Shown here: positions 11,122 to 20,492 of the stretch, piece after piece | Layout of the letters: the number at the start of each line of letters is the position of its first letter | Position numbering within the stretch: the stretch's first letter is position 1 | DNA from: Alphaproteobacteria bacterium | GTDB taxonomy: Bacteria; Pseudomonadota; Alphaproteobacteria; Rhizobiales; Rhizobiaceae | Assembly: GCA_016861165.1 (NCBI GenBank) | Contig: BOKV01000018.1 | Location: forward strand, 30,430 to 94,429 | Reading direction: 5' to 3' | DNA length: 64,000 nucleotides | Made by a program: the position numbers and the translations under genes | Notes under the pieces: generated by a model | Told to the model about the DNA's origin: nothing | Seen by the model: the letters and a program-made list of their open reading frames with translations, nothing else | Databases searched by the model: none

Positions 11122-11160
11122 GATGTTATAGCATTACACAACAATGTAACAGAATAACAC
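11122..11160. promoter_or_regulatory. Putative Zur operator between znuC and znuA
   Basis: The divergent promoter region holds an AT-rich dyad in an otherwise GC-rich neighbourhood. GTTAT...TTACA at 11125-11138 is mirrored by TGTAA...ATAAC at 11145-11158. The left half also contains ATGTTATAGCAT (11123-11134), one base from a perfect 12-bp palindrome and close to the known alphaproteobacterial Zur box (TGTTATAATATAACA type). One site or two overlapping sites here would control both znuA and znuC-znuB-zur. This is a sequence match plus context; binding is inferred. Confidence 0.7.
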
Positions 11161-11195
11161 ATCCAGGTCCGCTCACGCCATCGGGAGACAGACAA

Positions 11196-12131
11196 ATGAA
11201 ACTGCCCGCCATCGCCGCCACGGCCATCGCCGCCCTGCTCGTCGCCTCGGCCGCCGAGGCCGGCCCGAAGGTCGTCACCACGATCAAGCCCGTCCATTCG
11301 CTGGTCGCCGGGGTGATGGCCGGGATCGGCGAACCGTCGCTCATCGTCGACGGCGCCGGCTCGCCGCACACCTACAGCCTCAAGCCGTCGCAGGCGCGGG
11401 CCGTCGAACAGGCCGACATGGTCGTCTGGATCGGCCACGAGCTGGAGGCCTTTCTGGAGAAGCTGATCGAAACGCTCGGGGCCAACGCCCGCGTGCTCGA
11501 ACTGGCCGAGACCGACGGCCTCGTCCGGCTCAAGCTGCGCGAGGGCGGTGCCTTCGAGGGGCACGGCCACGAGGAGACGGCGGAAGCCGATGACGGGCAT
11601 GGCCACGACGAATTCGACATGCATCTGTGGCTCGATCCGCGCAACGCGGCGGTGATGACGCGCCGGATCGCCGAGGCGCTCGCCGAAACCGATCCGGCCA
11701 ACGCCGAGCGCTACCGCGCCAACGGCGAGGCGACCATCGGCAGGCTGGACGAATTGACGGCAGAGCTCGACGACATGCTGGCGCCGGTCAGGAATCGCCC
11801 CTTCGTCGTCTTCCACGACGCCTACCACTATTTCGAGAACCGCTTCGGCCTGTCGGCGGCGGGATCGATCACGGTCAGCCCGGACGTGATGCCGGGTGCC
11901 GAACGGATCGCCGCGTTGCGTGCCAAGGTGCGCGAGACCGGCGCGGCCTGCGCCTTCTCGGAACCGCAGTTCGAGCCGAAGCTGGTGGCGGTGGTGACGG
12001 AAGGTACCGACGCGCGCGCGGGCGTGCTCGACCCGCTCGGCGCCGACATCGAACCCGGCGGGGAACTCTATTTCGAGCTGATGCGCAGGCTGGCGGCCTC
12101 GGTGCGCGACTGCCTGGCCGAGGCAAGCTGA
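11196..12131 (+). CDS. znuA: Periplasmic zinc-binding protein ZnuA
   Basis: The protein has 311 residues from ATG 11196, with a signal peptide ending near AAEA (about residue 22). Likely Zn ligands are H58 in SPHTYSL, H143 in DMHLWLDP and a His in VVFHDAYHYFE. Between the first two is a short acidic His loop (residues 122-143, with GHGHEE and DGHGHDE), the ZnuA mark, shorter than in Escherichia coli. It captures zinc in the periplasm for ZnuBC. It is transcribed away from znuC through the shared Zur-type dyad. Confidence 0.94.
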   Translation: MKLPAIAATAIAALLVASAAEAGPKVVTTIKPVHSLVAGVMAGIGEPSLIVDGAGSPHTYSLKPSQARAVEQADMVVWIGHELEAFLEKLIETLGANARVLELAETDGLVRLKLREGGAFEGHGHEETAEADDGHGHDEFDMHLWLDPRNAAVMTRRIAEALAETDPANAERYRANGEATIGRLDELTAELDDMLAPVRNRPFVVFHDAYHYFENRFGLSAAGSITVSPDVMPGAERIAALRAKVRETGAACAFSEPQFEPKLVAVVTEGTDARAGVLDPLGADIEPGGELYFELMRRLAASVRDCLAEAS

Positions 12132-12208
12132 TCGGGCCAAGCGCGCCGGCGCAATGGCGCCGGTCCCGAGGCGCGGGCGCTGCAACCCATCACCTTGTCC
12201 GTCTCGCG

Positions 12209-12238
12209 TTGCCGCTCGGCGCGATGAAGCGATAGAAT
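12209..12238 (+). promoter_or_regulatory. Possible sigma-70 promoter for the SelW/SelT-like gene
   Basis: TTGCCG (12209-12214) and TAGAAT (12233-12238) are separated by 18 bases and lie 27 bases before the ATG at 12265. Both hexamers are partial matches to the consensus, so this is a candidate only. Confidence 0.35.
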
Positions 12239-12264
12239 GGATTGCAACAGCCTGCGGAAGCGCC

Positions 12265-12564
12265 ATGCCCGACAAGCCTCACCTGACCATCCGCTACTGC
12301 ACGCAGTGCAACTGGCTGCTGCGCTCGGCCTGGATGGCGCAGGAGATTCTGTCGACGTTTCCGCAAGAGACAGGTTCGGTGACGCTGGTTCCGGCCACCG
12401 GCGGCACCTTCGAGATATTGCTCGACGGCGAGATCATTTGGGAGCGCCAGCGTGATGGCGGCTTTCCCGACATAAGGCGGCTCAAGCAGATCGTGCGCGA
12501 CCGGGTCGATCCGGCGCGCGATCTCGGCCATGTCGATCGCGCGGGCAACGCCCCGGCGCCGTGA
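12265..12564 (+). CDS. SelT/SelW/SelH-family thioredoxin-like protein
   Basis: This 99-residue protein starts MPDKPHLTIRYCTQCNWLLR. The early beta-strand followed by CxxC, and the later GGTFEILLDGEIIWERQRDGGFPD, are characteristic of the Rdx/SelW family, where the eukaryotic members carry selenocysteine at the second Cys position. Here the pair is CTQC, a cysteine version. A redox role is expected from the fold but no partner is known. It lies between znuA and the groEL gene, which converges on it from the other strand. Confidence 0.85.
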   Translation: MPDKPHLTIRYCTQCNWLLRSAWMAQEILSTFPQETGSVTLVPATGGTFEILLDGEIIWERQRDGGFPDIRRLKQIVRDRVDPARDLGHVDRAGNAPAP

Positions 12565-12611
12565 TCAGGCCAGTACCTCCTTGCCCAAGGCCGCCGCCGG
12601 CTCATCGTTGA

Positions 12612-12644
12612 GGCCCGCGCCCCTCAACAACGGGGGCGCGGGCC
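12612..12644 (-). terminator. Hairpin downstream of groEL
   Basis: A perfect 12-bp GC stem (12612-12623 with 12633-12644) and nine-base loop lie 15 bases after the groEL stop on the minus strand. No clear T-run follows, so it may stabilise or help terminate the groESL message without being a classic intrinsic terminator. Confidence 0.5.
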
Positions 12645-12658
12645 GGGCATGCTCCGGC

Positions 12659-14299
<1,641 letters not shown>

Positions 14300-14372
14300 C
14301 TATCCAGGTCCGAACGAGAACTGCCCGGCCCGTCAATTGGCTTCAGGTTTGAATTGCGTAGGCGCGAGGGCC

Positions 14373-14660
14373 TCAGGCGATGACGCCCATCACGTCGGAC
14401 TCCTTCATGATCAGCAGGTCCTCGCCGTTGATCTTGACCTCGGTGCCGGACCACTTGCCGAACAGGATGCGGTCGCCGACCTTCACGTCGAGCGGGACCA
14501 GCTTGCCGGCCTCGTCGCGGCCACCGGGACCGGCGGCGATGACCTCGCCCTCGGAGGGCTTTTCCTTCGCCGTGTCGGGAATGATGATGCCGCCGGCCGT
14601 CTTCTCCTCGGCCTCGATGCGGCGGACCAGAATGCGGTCGTGCAGCGGACGGAACTTCAT
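14373..14660 (-). CDS. groES: Co-chaperonin GroES
   Basis: This 95-residue protein ([20 protein letters not shown]) carries the mobile loop [18 protein letters not shown] and the usual C-terminal [10 protein letters not shown]. It caps the GroEL ring. It heads the groESL operon and has a GGAGAAC-type ribosome-binding site. The 250-base upstream gap contains the CIRCE operator. Confidence 0.99.
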   Translation of the reverse strand: MKFRPLHDRILVRRIEAEEKTAGGIIIPDTAKEKPSEGEVIAAGPGGRDEAGKLVPLDVKVGDRILFGKWSGTEVKINGEDLLIMKESDVMGVIA

Positions 14661-14807
14661 GAATGTTCTCCTCGTCAGGACAAACGGATTTGACGAAATC
14701 GCCCCGCTCCGGCCGGGCCCGGCGGAACGGAGCGCGACCCTCAGGAATGGCGTCGCGCGAACGAATTGGTTCTCCTTTCCGGCAGTTTCAAGACGTCGAC
14801 GAAAAAT

Positions 14808-14834
14808 TTAGCACTCACTTGACGAGAGTGCTAA
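14808..14834. promoter_or_regulatory. CIRCE element (HrcA operator) of groESL
   Basis: TTAGCACTC (14808-14816), nine bases, then GAGTGCTAA (14826-14834) is an exact match to the CIRCE consensus. It lies about 150 bases upstream of the groES start on the transcribed (minus) side. HrcA binding here represses the operon until heat or misfolded protein draws GroEL away from HrcA. hrcA itself is not in the window. Confidence 0.97.
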
Positions 14835-14862
14835 CATGATGTATTTGCGGACACTTTTGCAC

Positions 14863-14892
14863 AAGAAAGCCCGCCCCGGAGGCGGAGCGGGC
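14863..14892 (-). terminator. Terminator after the SPW-repeat gene
   Basis: Read on the minus strand, a ten-pair stem with one G-U pair and a CCTC loop (14869-14892) is followed by TTTCTT. It lies 20 bases after the SPW gene stop and shields the groESL promoter region from read-through. Confidence 0.8.
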
Positions 14893-14912
14893 CGTGCCGA
14901 AGCCTGGCAGCT

Positions 14913-15275
14913 TCAGGCGTGGGCGTGCGGATGCTGGCGATAGTCCCAGACCGCCCAGGCCGAGACAACCGCCACCAGCGCGCCGAGGACGATCGCCGTC
15001 CACATGGCGCCGGCCATGGCGGCGAAGCCGAGCGTCCATGGCGAGATCACAAGCCAGATGCCGAGCAGGAGGTTGATCCATTCCTCCCATTCGGCGAACG
15101 CCGTCAGCGCCGCTACGGCGATGGCGCCGAGCACGACGGCGACGACCCAGGCGTTCCACGCGGCCGCGGCCTCGCCGGCGAAACCGACGACCCACGGCGA
15201 GATGAACAGGCACACCGCCAGAACAAGGTTGATCCAGTCCTGGCTCCTGCGGTTCTCGGTCAGACTGAAAGCCAT
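14913..15275 (-). CDS. SPW-repeat membrane protein
   Basis: This 120-residue protein has four hydrophobic segments arranged as two copies of the SPW repeat. The first is WINLVLAVCLFISPWVVGF and the second WINLLLGIWLVISPWTLGF, each containing the SPW motif and followed by a second helix. The start at 15275 is chosen for the GGAGGTTACC directly before it; the frame extends upstream without homology. The family is widespread and its function unknown. It has its own terminator and appears to be a single-gene unit. Confidence 0.85.
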   Translation of the reverse strand: MAFSLTENRRSQDWINLVLAVCLFISPWVVGFAGEAAAAWNAWVVAVVLGAIAVAALTAFAEWEEWINLLLGIWLVISPWTLGFAAMAGAMWTAIVLGALVAVVSAWAVWDYRQHPHAHA

Positions 15276-15420
15276 GGTAACCTCCACGAATGAAAGTTGG
15301 ACAAAGCGTTTCAGCGCGCGCACCAGGCGCGCCTGGAAAATAGGTAATGCGTCGTGAACGCCCATCAAGGGTATCTCGCGGGCGCCGGCTTTGGGGCGGC
15401 GCCGGGCAGGCGATGGACCG

Positions 15421-15789
15421 TCAGGCGGGCGGGCAGGGGGCGATCACGATCGGGGCGCCGGCGTCCCGGCCGATGAGGCGGCAGCCGCCGTCGTGGCAGA
15501 GGCGCCAGCCGCCGGCCGTGCCCGAGGCCGCCAGCACGAGCTTCGTCAGGGGCGGGCCGTCCGGCGTCCATACCCACCAGCCGTCCTCGAGGCGGGCGTC
15601 GTCGCCGGGTTCCATGCCGGCACCGGAGCCGCGCACGCGCGCTTCCGCGATTTGCAGCCCGCGCGGGGTCACCACCCACAATTCGCGCCACTCGGTCCGC
15701 TCCACCGAATGCGTCCAGCTGAGCAGGAAGGTCGTGCCCGCCAGCACCACCTGCTTGCCGGCGACGATCAGGCAGGCGGGCATGATCAT
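15421..15789 (-). CDS. DUF1850 protein linked to TRAP permease
   Basis: The 122-residue product begins with a hydrophobic segment and continues with FLLSWTHSVERTEWRELWVV, the core of DUF1850. Proteins of this family sit beside fused TRAP permeases in many bacteria, as here, where the start overlaps the permease stop as ATGA. An N-terminal signal or membrane anchor is plausible and an accessory role in the transporter is inferred from linkage. No biochemical function is established. Confidence 0.8.
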   Translation of the reverse strand: MIMPACLIVAGKQVVLAGTTFLLSWTHSVERTEWRELWVVTPRGLQIAEARVRGSGAGMEPGDDARLEDGWWVWTPDGPPLTKLVLAASGTAGGWRLCHDGGCRLIGRDAGAPIVIAPCPPA

Positions 15790-17912
15790 GCCTCGCTGTC
15801 GCCGGCGGCCAGTGCTGCCCCGGCGCGCCGCCGCCGCAGCCAGATGATGGCGGCGAAGGCCGCTGCAAGCGCGAAGCCGATCTCGTCGGTCAGCGGCAGC
15901 GCGGCGATGAGCGTGAAGGCGGCAGCGACGGCCAGCAGGCGCTCATGCGCCTTGAGCGGACCGCCGAGATGGCCGATCACGGCCGCGCCCCACAGGCCGA
16001 TCGACAGCCCGGTCTTGACGACGATGTAGACGACCGCCGGCCAGTAGCCGATCGCCTGCGCCAGCGGGCCGCCATCCTGCAGCATCAGCGCCGGTGTATA
16101 GACCGCCATGAACGGAATGACGAAACCGGCGGCGGCGATCTTGATCGCCTCGATCGATATGCGCAGACCGTTCTCGCGGGCGATCGGCGCGGCGGCGAAG
16201 CAGGCCAGCGCCACTGGCGGGGTGAGGTCGGCGAGGATGCCGAAATAGAACACGAACATGTGGCTGACGAGCAGCGGCACGCCGAGCTCCAGCAGCGCCG
16301 GGCCGGCGATCGAGGAGGTGATGATGTAGTTGGGGATGGTCGGAATGCCCATGCCGAGCACGATGCAGGTGATCATGGTCAGCACCAGCGACAGGAACAG
16401 GCTGGTGCCGCCGACCGACACGATGAACTGGCCGAAGGTGTTGGCGACACCGGTCAGCGTCATGGTGCCGATGATGATGCCGACGATGGCGCAGGCAACG
16501 CCCACGGGGAGCGCCGTCCTGGCGCCCTCGGCCAGCGAATCGCGGCAGAGCGCCAGCGTCTGGCGGCCACCCCTGGACAGCAGGTTCCAGGCGATGAGGG
16601 CGGCGACGGCGGCGAAGACGACCTGGGTGCCGAAGCGCAGGAAGGCGGCGGCGACGAGGCCGAGGCCGATCCAGAAGACGAGCCGGACGGCGCCTGCCGG
16701 CAGGCCGGCGGCGACCGAGCCGCCGAGGATCAGCATGACCGTCAGCGCCAGCCCGACGGTGCCGGCAAACAGCGGCGTGTAGCCGGAAAACAGCAGGTAG
16801 ACCAGCACCGCCAGCGGCGCCAGCAGGTACCAGCGCTGGCGGATGGCGGCGAGCGGCGAGGGCAGTTGCGCCTTCGGCAGGCCGAACAGGCCGCGCTTGC
16901 CGGCCTCCAGGTGAACCATCCAGAAGGCCGAGGCGAAATAGAGCAGCGCCGGGATGATGGCCGCCTTGACCACCTCGAAATAGGCAACGCCCAGCGTCTC
17001 GGCCATGATGAAGGCGACGGCGCCCATTACCGGCGGCATGATCTGGCCGCCCATCGAGGCGGTCGATTCGACTCCGCCGGCGAAGGCGGCGCGATAGCCG
17101 AACTTCTTCATCAGGGGTATCGTGAACTGGCCGGTGGTCACCACATTGGCGACGCCCGAACCGGAAATGGTGCCCATCAGCCCCGACGATATCACCGCCA
17201 CCTTGGCGGCGCCGCCGCGCTTGTGGCCGACGAGACCCAGCGCGATGTCGGTGAACAGCGCGATCATGCCCGCCCGTTCCAGGAACGAGCCGAACAGGAT
17301 GAACAGGAAGATGTAGGTCGACGATACGTAGACCGGAATGCCGTAGATGCCCTCGGTGCCGAAGGCCATGTGGTCGATGACCTGGGCGAAGTCGTAGCCG
17401 CGATGGTCGAACGGCGCCGGCAGGTACTGGCCGAACAGACAGTAAGCGAGGAACAGACCGGAGATGATCGGCAGGGCGGGGCCCATCGCCACCCAGGCGG
17501 CGGCGAAGACGACGACCAGCGCGACGACGCCGACGGCGATGTCGCGCGGCAGCGGGTCACCCGCCCGCAGCAGCAGCCCGGCATATTCGTACCACTGGTA
17601 GGAGGCGACGGCGATGGCGGCGAGCGCCAGCAGCCAAGCAAGCGGCTTGGCCGGCGCCGGCCAGCCGCGCAGCGCCGCGGCGAGCGGGAAGGCGAGCAAC
17701 CCGAGAAAGCCGACATGGACGGCACGCACGACCTGGCTCGGCAGATCGAGCAGGTGGGCGGCGGTGGCGATCTGGAAGGCGGAGAAGGCGACCGCGATCC
17801 AGAACAGCAGGCGCCCCTCGGCGCCGATCGGAAAGCGCTCGCCGGGCGCTTCGTCCGGGCCAGCCATGGTCACCGCCGGCCGGGCCTGCTGCCTTGATTC
17901 CTCGTCCAGCAT
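15786..17912 (-). CDS. TRAP transporter fused permease (DctQM type)
   Basis: This 708-residue inner-membrane protein fuses the small four-helix subunit (about residues 30-160) to the large twelve-helix subunit. Typical large-subunit phrases are GTISGSGVANVVTTGQFTIP, ASMGGQIMPPVMGAVAFIM and VLGMGIPTIPNYIITSSI. Such fused permeases pair with TAXI-family binding proteins, one of which is encoded directly upstream. The complex imports an organic acid or similar solute using the sodium or proton gradient; the substrate is not determined. The C-terminal region ends in an Arg-rich, Ala-rich tail. Confidence 0.94.
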   Translation of the reverse strand: MLDEESRQQARPAVTMAGPDEAPGERFPIGAEGRLLFWIAVAFSAFQIATAAHLLDLPSQVVRAVHVGFLGLLAFPLAAALRGWPAPAKPLAWLLALAAIAVASYQWYEYAGLLLRAGDPLPRDIAVGVVALVVVFAAAWVAMGPALPIISGLFLAYCLFGQYLPAPFDHRGYDFAQVIDHMAFGTEGIYGIPVYVSSTYIFLFILFGSFLERAGMIALFTDIALGLVGHKRGGAAKVAVISSGLMGTISGSGVANVVTTGQFTIPLMKKFGYRAAFAGGVESTASMGGQIMPPVMGAVAFIMAETLGVAYFEVVKAAIIPALLYFASAFWMVHLEAGKRGLFGLPKAQLPSPLAAIRQRWYLLAPLAVLVYLLFSGYTPLFAGTVGLALTVMLILGGSVAAGLPAGAVRLVFWIGLGLVAAAFLRFGTQVVFAAVAALIAWNLLSRGGRQTLALCRDSLAEGARTALPVGVACAIVGIIIGTMTLTGVANTFGQFIVSVGGTSLFLSLVLTMITCIVLGMGIPTIPNYIITSSIAGPALLELGVPLLVSHMFVFYFGILADLTPPVALACFAAAPIARENGLRISIEAIKIAAAGFVIPFMAVYTPALMLQDGGPLAQAIGYWPAVVYIVVKTGLSIGLWGAAVIGHLGGPLKAHERLLAVAAAFTLIAALPLTDEIGFALAAAFAAIIWLRRRRAGAALAAGDSEA

Positions 17913-17947
17913 CGCGTCCTCCCGGCGCTGCCGTCACCACAAAACCG

Positions 17948-17982
17948 CGCCGGCCCGCCACCTCCCGAGCGGCGGGCCGGCG
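17948..17982 (-). other. Intercistronic hairpin between TRAP binding-protein and permease genes
   Basis: A perfect 12-bp stem (17948-17959 with 17971-17982) and 11-base loop lie just after the binding-protein stop. On the minus strand the following bases include only a short GGTTTTG, so it is more likely an mRNA stabiliser or partial terminator than a full stop. Confidence 0.6.
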
Positions 17983-17988
17983 GCCGGA

Positions 17989-18945
17989 CTACATCAGGCC
18001 CTTTTCCCTGTAGTAGCGCTCGGCGCCGGGATGAAGCGGCACCGGCATGCCCTGCAGCGCGTTTTCGAGCTTGATCTGCTTGGCGGCGGCGTGGGCGGCC
18101 TCCAACTCGCCCAGGTTCTCGAACAACAGCTTCGTCATCTCGTAGGCGAGGTCGTCGGAGACGTCGGAATGCGTCACCAGGAAGTTGACCACCGCCACGG
18201 TCTTCACGTCGGTCTCCTGGCCATTATAGGTCCCGGCCGGGATGGTGGCGCCGACATAGGGCGCGCCCAGCTTGGCGACCACCTCGTCGGGCACGGAAAC
18301 CATGTTGATATCGACCGAGGTCGCCAGGTCCTTGATCGAGGCGACACCAAGGCCGGCCGACTGCAGGGTCGCATCGAGCTGGCGGTTCTTGATGAGCTCC
18401 ACCGATTCGGCGAAGGGCAGATACTCGGTCTTGCCAAGATCGTCATAGCTCATGCCGGCAGCGGCGAAGATGGCGCGGGCGTTGAGTTCGGTGCCGGATT
18501 TGGGCGCCCCGACCGACAGGCTCTTGCCTTTCAGGCCCTCGAGCGTGGTGATGCCCGAGTCCCTGGAGGCAACGATCTGGATGTAGTTGGGGTAGATGGC
18601 CGCGATGCCGCGCAGCTTGTCGAGCGGCGCCTTGAAGCCGGCTTCCTCGTCGCCGGCCCAGGCGAGCTTGAGGGAATCGCCCAGCGTGAGCGCCAGTTCG
18701 CCCTTGCCCTGCTGGAGGAGGTTGAGGTTCTCGACCGACGCCTTGGTCGACTGCACTTGCGTGCGCGCGCCGGCTATGTTGTCGGCGTAGATCTTCGACA
18801 GGCCGACCCCGAGCGGATAGTAGACGCCGGAGGTGCCCCCGGTCAGGATGTTGATGAACTGGTCGGCGCGGACCGGAGTCGAAATCGTCAACGCGGCAGC
18901 GGCCACGGCCACGGTTGCCACAAGAGAAGCGGTGATCTTCTTCAT
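17989..18945 (-). CDS. TAXI-family TRAP solute-binding protein
   Basis: From ATG 18945 the protein has 318 residues and a signal peptide (MKKITASLVATVAVAAAALT, cleavage near VRA). The mature part opens FINILTGGTSGVYYPLGVGL, the diagnostic TAXI start, and includes LKGKSLSVGAPKSGTE. It is the periplasmic receptor for the TRAP permease encoded next. The start is supported by GGGAGGAAGGC. A sigma-54 type promoter lies about 70 bases upstream and fits the DctD-like regulator gene behind it. Confidence 0.94.
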   Translation of the reverse strand: MKKITASLVATVAVAAAALTISTPVRADQFINILTGGTSGVYYPLGVGLSKIYADNIAGARTQVQSTKASVENLNLLQQGKGELALTLGDSLKLAWAGDEEAGFKAPLDKLRGIAAIYPNYIQIVASRDSGITTLEGLKGKSLSVGAPKSGTELNARAIFAAAGMSYDDLGKTEYLPFAESVELIKNRQLDATLQSAGLGVASIKDLATSVDINMVSVPDEVVAKLGAPYVGATIPAGTYNGQETDVKTVAVVNFLVTHSDVSDDLAYEMTKLLFENLGELEAAHAAAKQIKLENALQGMPVPLHPGAERYYREKGLM

Positions 18946-19013
18946 GCCTTCCTCCCTGGTTTGATATCCCGACGGTCCGAGCAGGACCGCCAATCCTCTG
19001 CACGATACCCGGT

Positions 19014-19029
19014 AGCAGGAAACATGCCA
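19014..19029 (-). promoter_or_regulatory. Sigma-54 (-24/-12) promoter for the TAXI-TRAP genes
   Basis: On the minus strand, TGGCATGTTTCCTGCT matches the consensus TGGCACGNNNNTTGCW at all but two non-core positions. The GG and GC dinucleotides have exact spacing. It lies 69 bases before the TAXI start codon and directly downstream of a gene for an enhancer-binding regulator with an intact GAFTGA loop. Two partly palindromic GGCAA...TCCGCC copies at about 19093-19108 and 19125-19139 could be activator sites. Confidence 0.75.
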
Positions 19030-19118
19030 GCCCCGGGAAGCCCGAAAACGGCCCGATCCGGCCGGTTCCAACTCCCTGGCGGAAGCAGCGCCGGCAACAA
19101 TCCGCCGGAACGCCGCCG

Positions 19119-20492
19119 TCAGTCGGCGGCAATCCGCCAGGGGCCGCCCGGACCGGACTCCTCCGGCTTGAGCCGGTAGCGGGCGATCTTCTCGGCCAGG
19201 GTCCGCCGCGGAACGCCGAGGCGCATTGCCGCCTCAGCCACCCGACCGTCGGCCGCCGCCAGCGCCTCGCGGATGAGCCCGGCCTCGAACGCGCCGACGC
19301 GCTCGGACAGGGTCGCCGCATCCACGCTCCCGCCGGGCCGCTCCCGGTTCAGGCCGTAGCCGAGCACGTAGCGCTCGGCCTCGGCGCGCAACTGGCGGAC
19401 ATTGCCCTCCAACGGCGCCGTTGCCAGCTCCGCCAGGGTCGCCGCCGGAATCGCAGGCACGTCGACGCCATGACGCCCGGCGGCAGCCCGCACGAAATGA
19501 TGAAACAGGAGCGGGATGTCGCCGCGCCGCCCGCGCAGGGGCTTCAGCTCGAGCTCGACGGTGGCGAGGCGATAGTAGAGATCGCTGCGGAAAGTGCCGG
19601 CCGCCGCCGCCGCGCGCAGATCGACCTTGGTGGCGGCGAGGAAGCGCACGTCAATCGGCAATTGGCGATTGCCGCCGAGCGGTTCGACGACACGCTCCTG
19701 CAGCAGACGCAGCAGCTTGGTCTGCAGCCCCGGCGGCATCGATTCTATCTCGTCGAGAAAGACCGTCCCGCCATCGGCATACTCAATCTTGCCAACCCGG
19801 CGAGCAACCGCTCCGGTGAAGGCGCCGCGCTCGTGGCCGAATATCTCGCTTTCGAAGATGGTCTCCGGCACGGCGCCGCAATTGATGGCGACGAACGGCC
19901 TGTCACGGCGCTTGCCGCAGTCATGCAGGGCGCGGGCAACGACCTCCTTGCCGGTGCCGGTCTCGCCGATGATCAGCACGTCGACGTCGAAATCGGCCAG
20001 ATGCGCGATGCGCCGGCGCAGTTCCACCATCGACGCGTCGCTGCCGATCAGCCGGCCTTCGAGCGGGTCGCCGCCGGAGACGCGGACGCGCAGGTCGCGA
20101 TTCTCGCGCGCGAGCCGTCGCTGGCCGATGGCGCGGTCGAGCACCGCAACCAGATGTTCGGCGTTGTAGGGCTTTTCCAGAAAATCGTGGGCGCCCGCCC
20201 GCATGGCCTCGACGGCGAGCGCGACATCGCCGTGGCCGGTCAGCAGAACGACCGGGAGTTCCGGATCGAGCCGCCGCGCCCTGTCGAGCAGCGCCATGCC
20301 GTCGATCCCGGGCATGCGGATGTCGGTGACGAGCACATCGACGGCGCGGGCCTGGTCCGCCGACAGGATGGCCAGCGCTTCGCCTCCGCCGGCGGCGGCG
20401 TCGACCGCAAAGCCGGAAGCGGCCAGCCAGTCGCAGGTCGAACCGAGCAGGTCGGCATCGTCGTCGACGACGAGGATGCGGCCCCGGCTCAT
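19119..20492 (-). CDS. DctD-like sigma-54-dependent response regulator
   Basis: The 457-residue product has a receiver domain with the phosphoacceptor Asp at 57 (VTDIRMPG), an AAA+ domain with Walker A GETGTGKE at 176-183 and GAFTGA at 223-228, and a C-terminal Fis-type helix-turn-helix near 415-445. It should activate sigma-54 promoters when phosphorylated by the kinase encoded just upstream, whose stop overlaps this start by four bases. The obvious target is the TAXI-TRAP operon next door. The start at 20492 is chosen over a longer frame because the receiver domain begins there. Confidence 0.93.
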   Translation of the reverse strand: MSRGRILVVDDDADLLGSTCDWLAASGFAVDAAAGGGEALAILSADQARAVDVLVTDIRMPGIDGMALLDRARRLDPELPVVLLTGHGDVALAVEAMRAGAHDFLEKPYNAEHLVAVLDRAIGQRRLARENRDLRVRVSGGDPLEGRLIGSDASMVELRRRIAHLADFDVDVLIIGETGTGKEVVARALHDCGKRRDRPFVAINCGAVPETIFESEIFGHERGAFTGAVARRVGKIEYADGGTVFLDEIESMPPGLQTKLLRLLQERVVEPLGGNRQLPIDVRFLAATKVDLRAAAAAGTFRSDLYYRLATVELELKPLRGRRGDIPLLFHHFVRAAAGRHGVDVPAIPAATLAELATAPLEGNVRQLRAEAERYVLGYGLNRERPGGSVDAATLSERVGAFEAGLIREALAAADGRVAEAAMRLGVPRRTLAEKIARYRLKPEESGPGGPWRIAAD

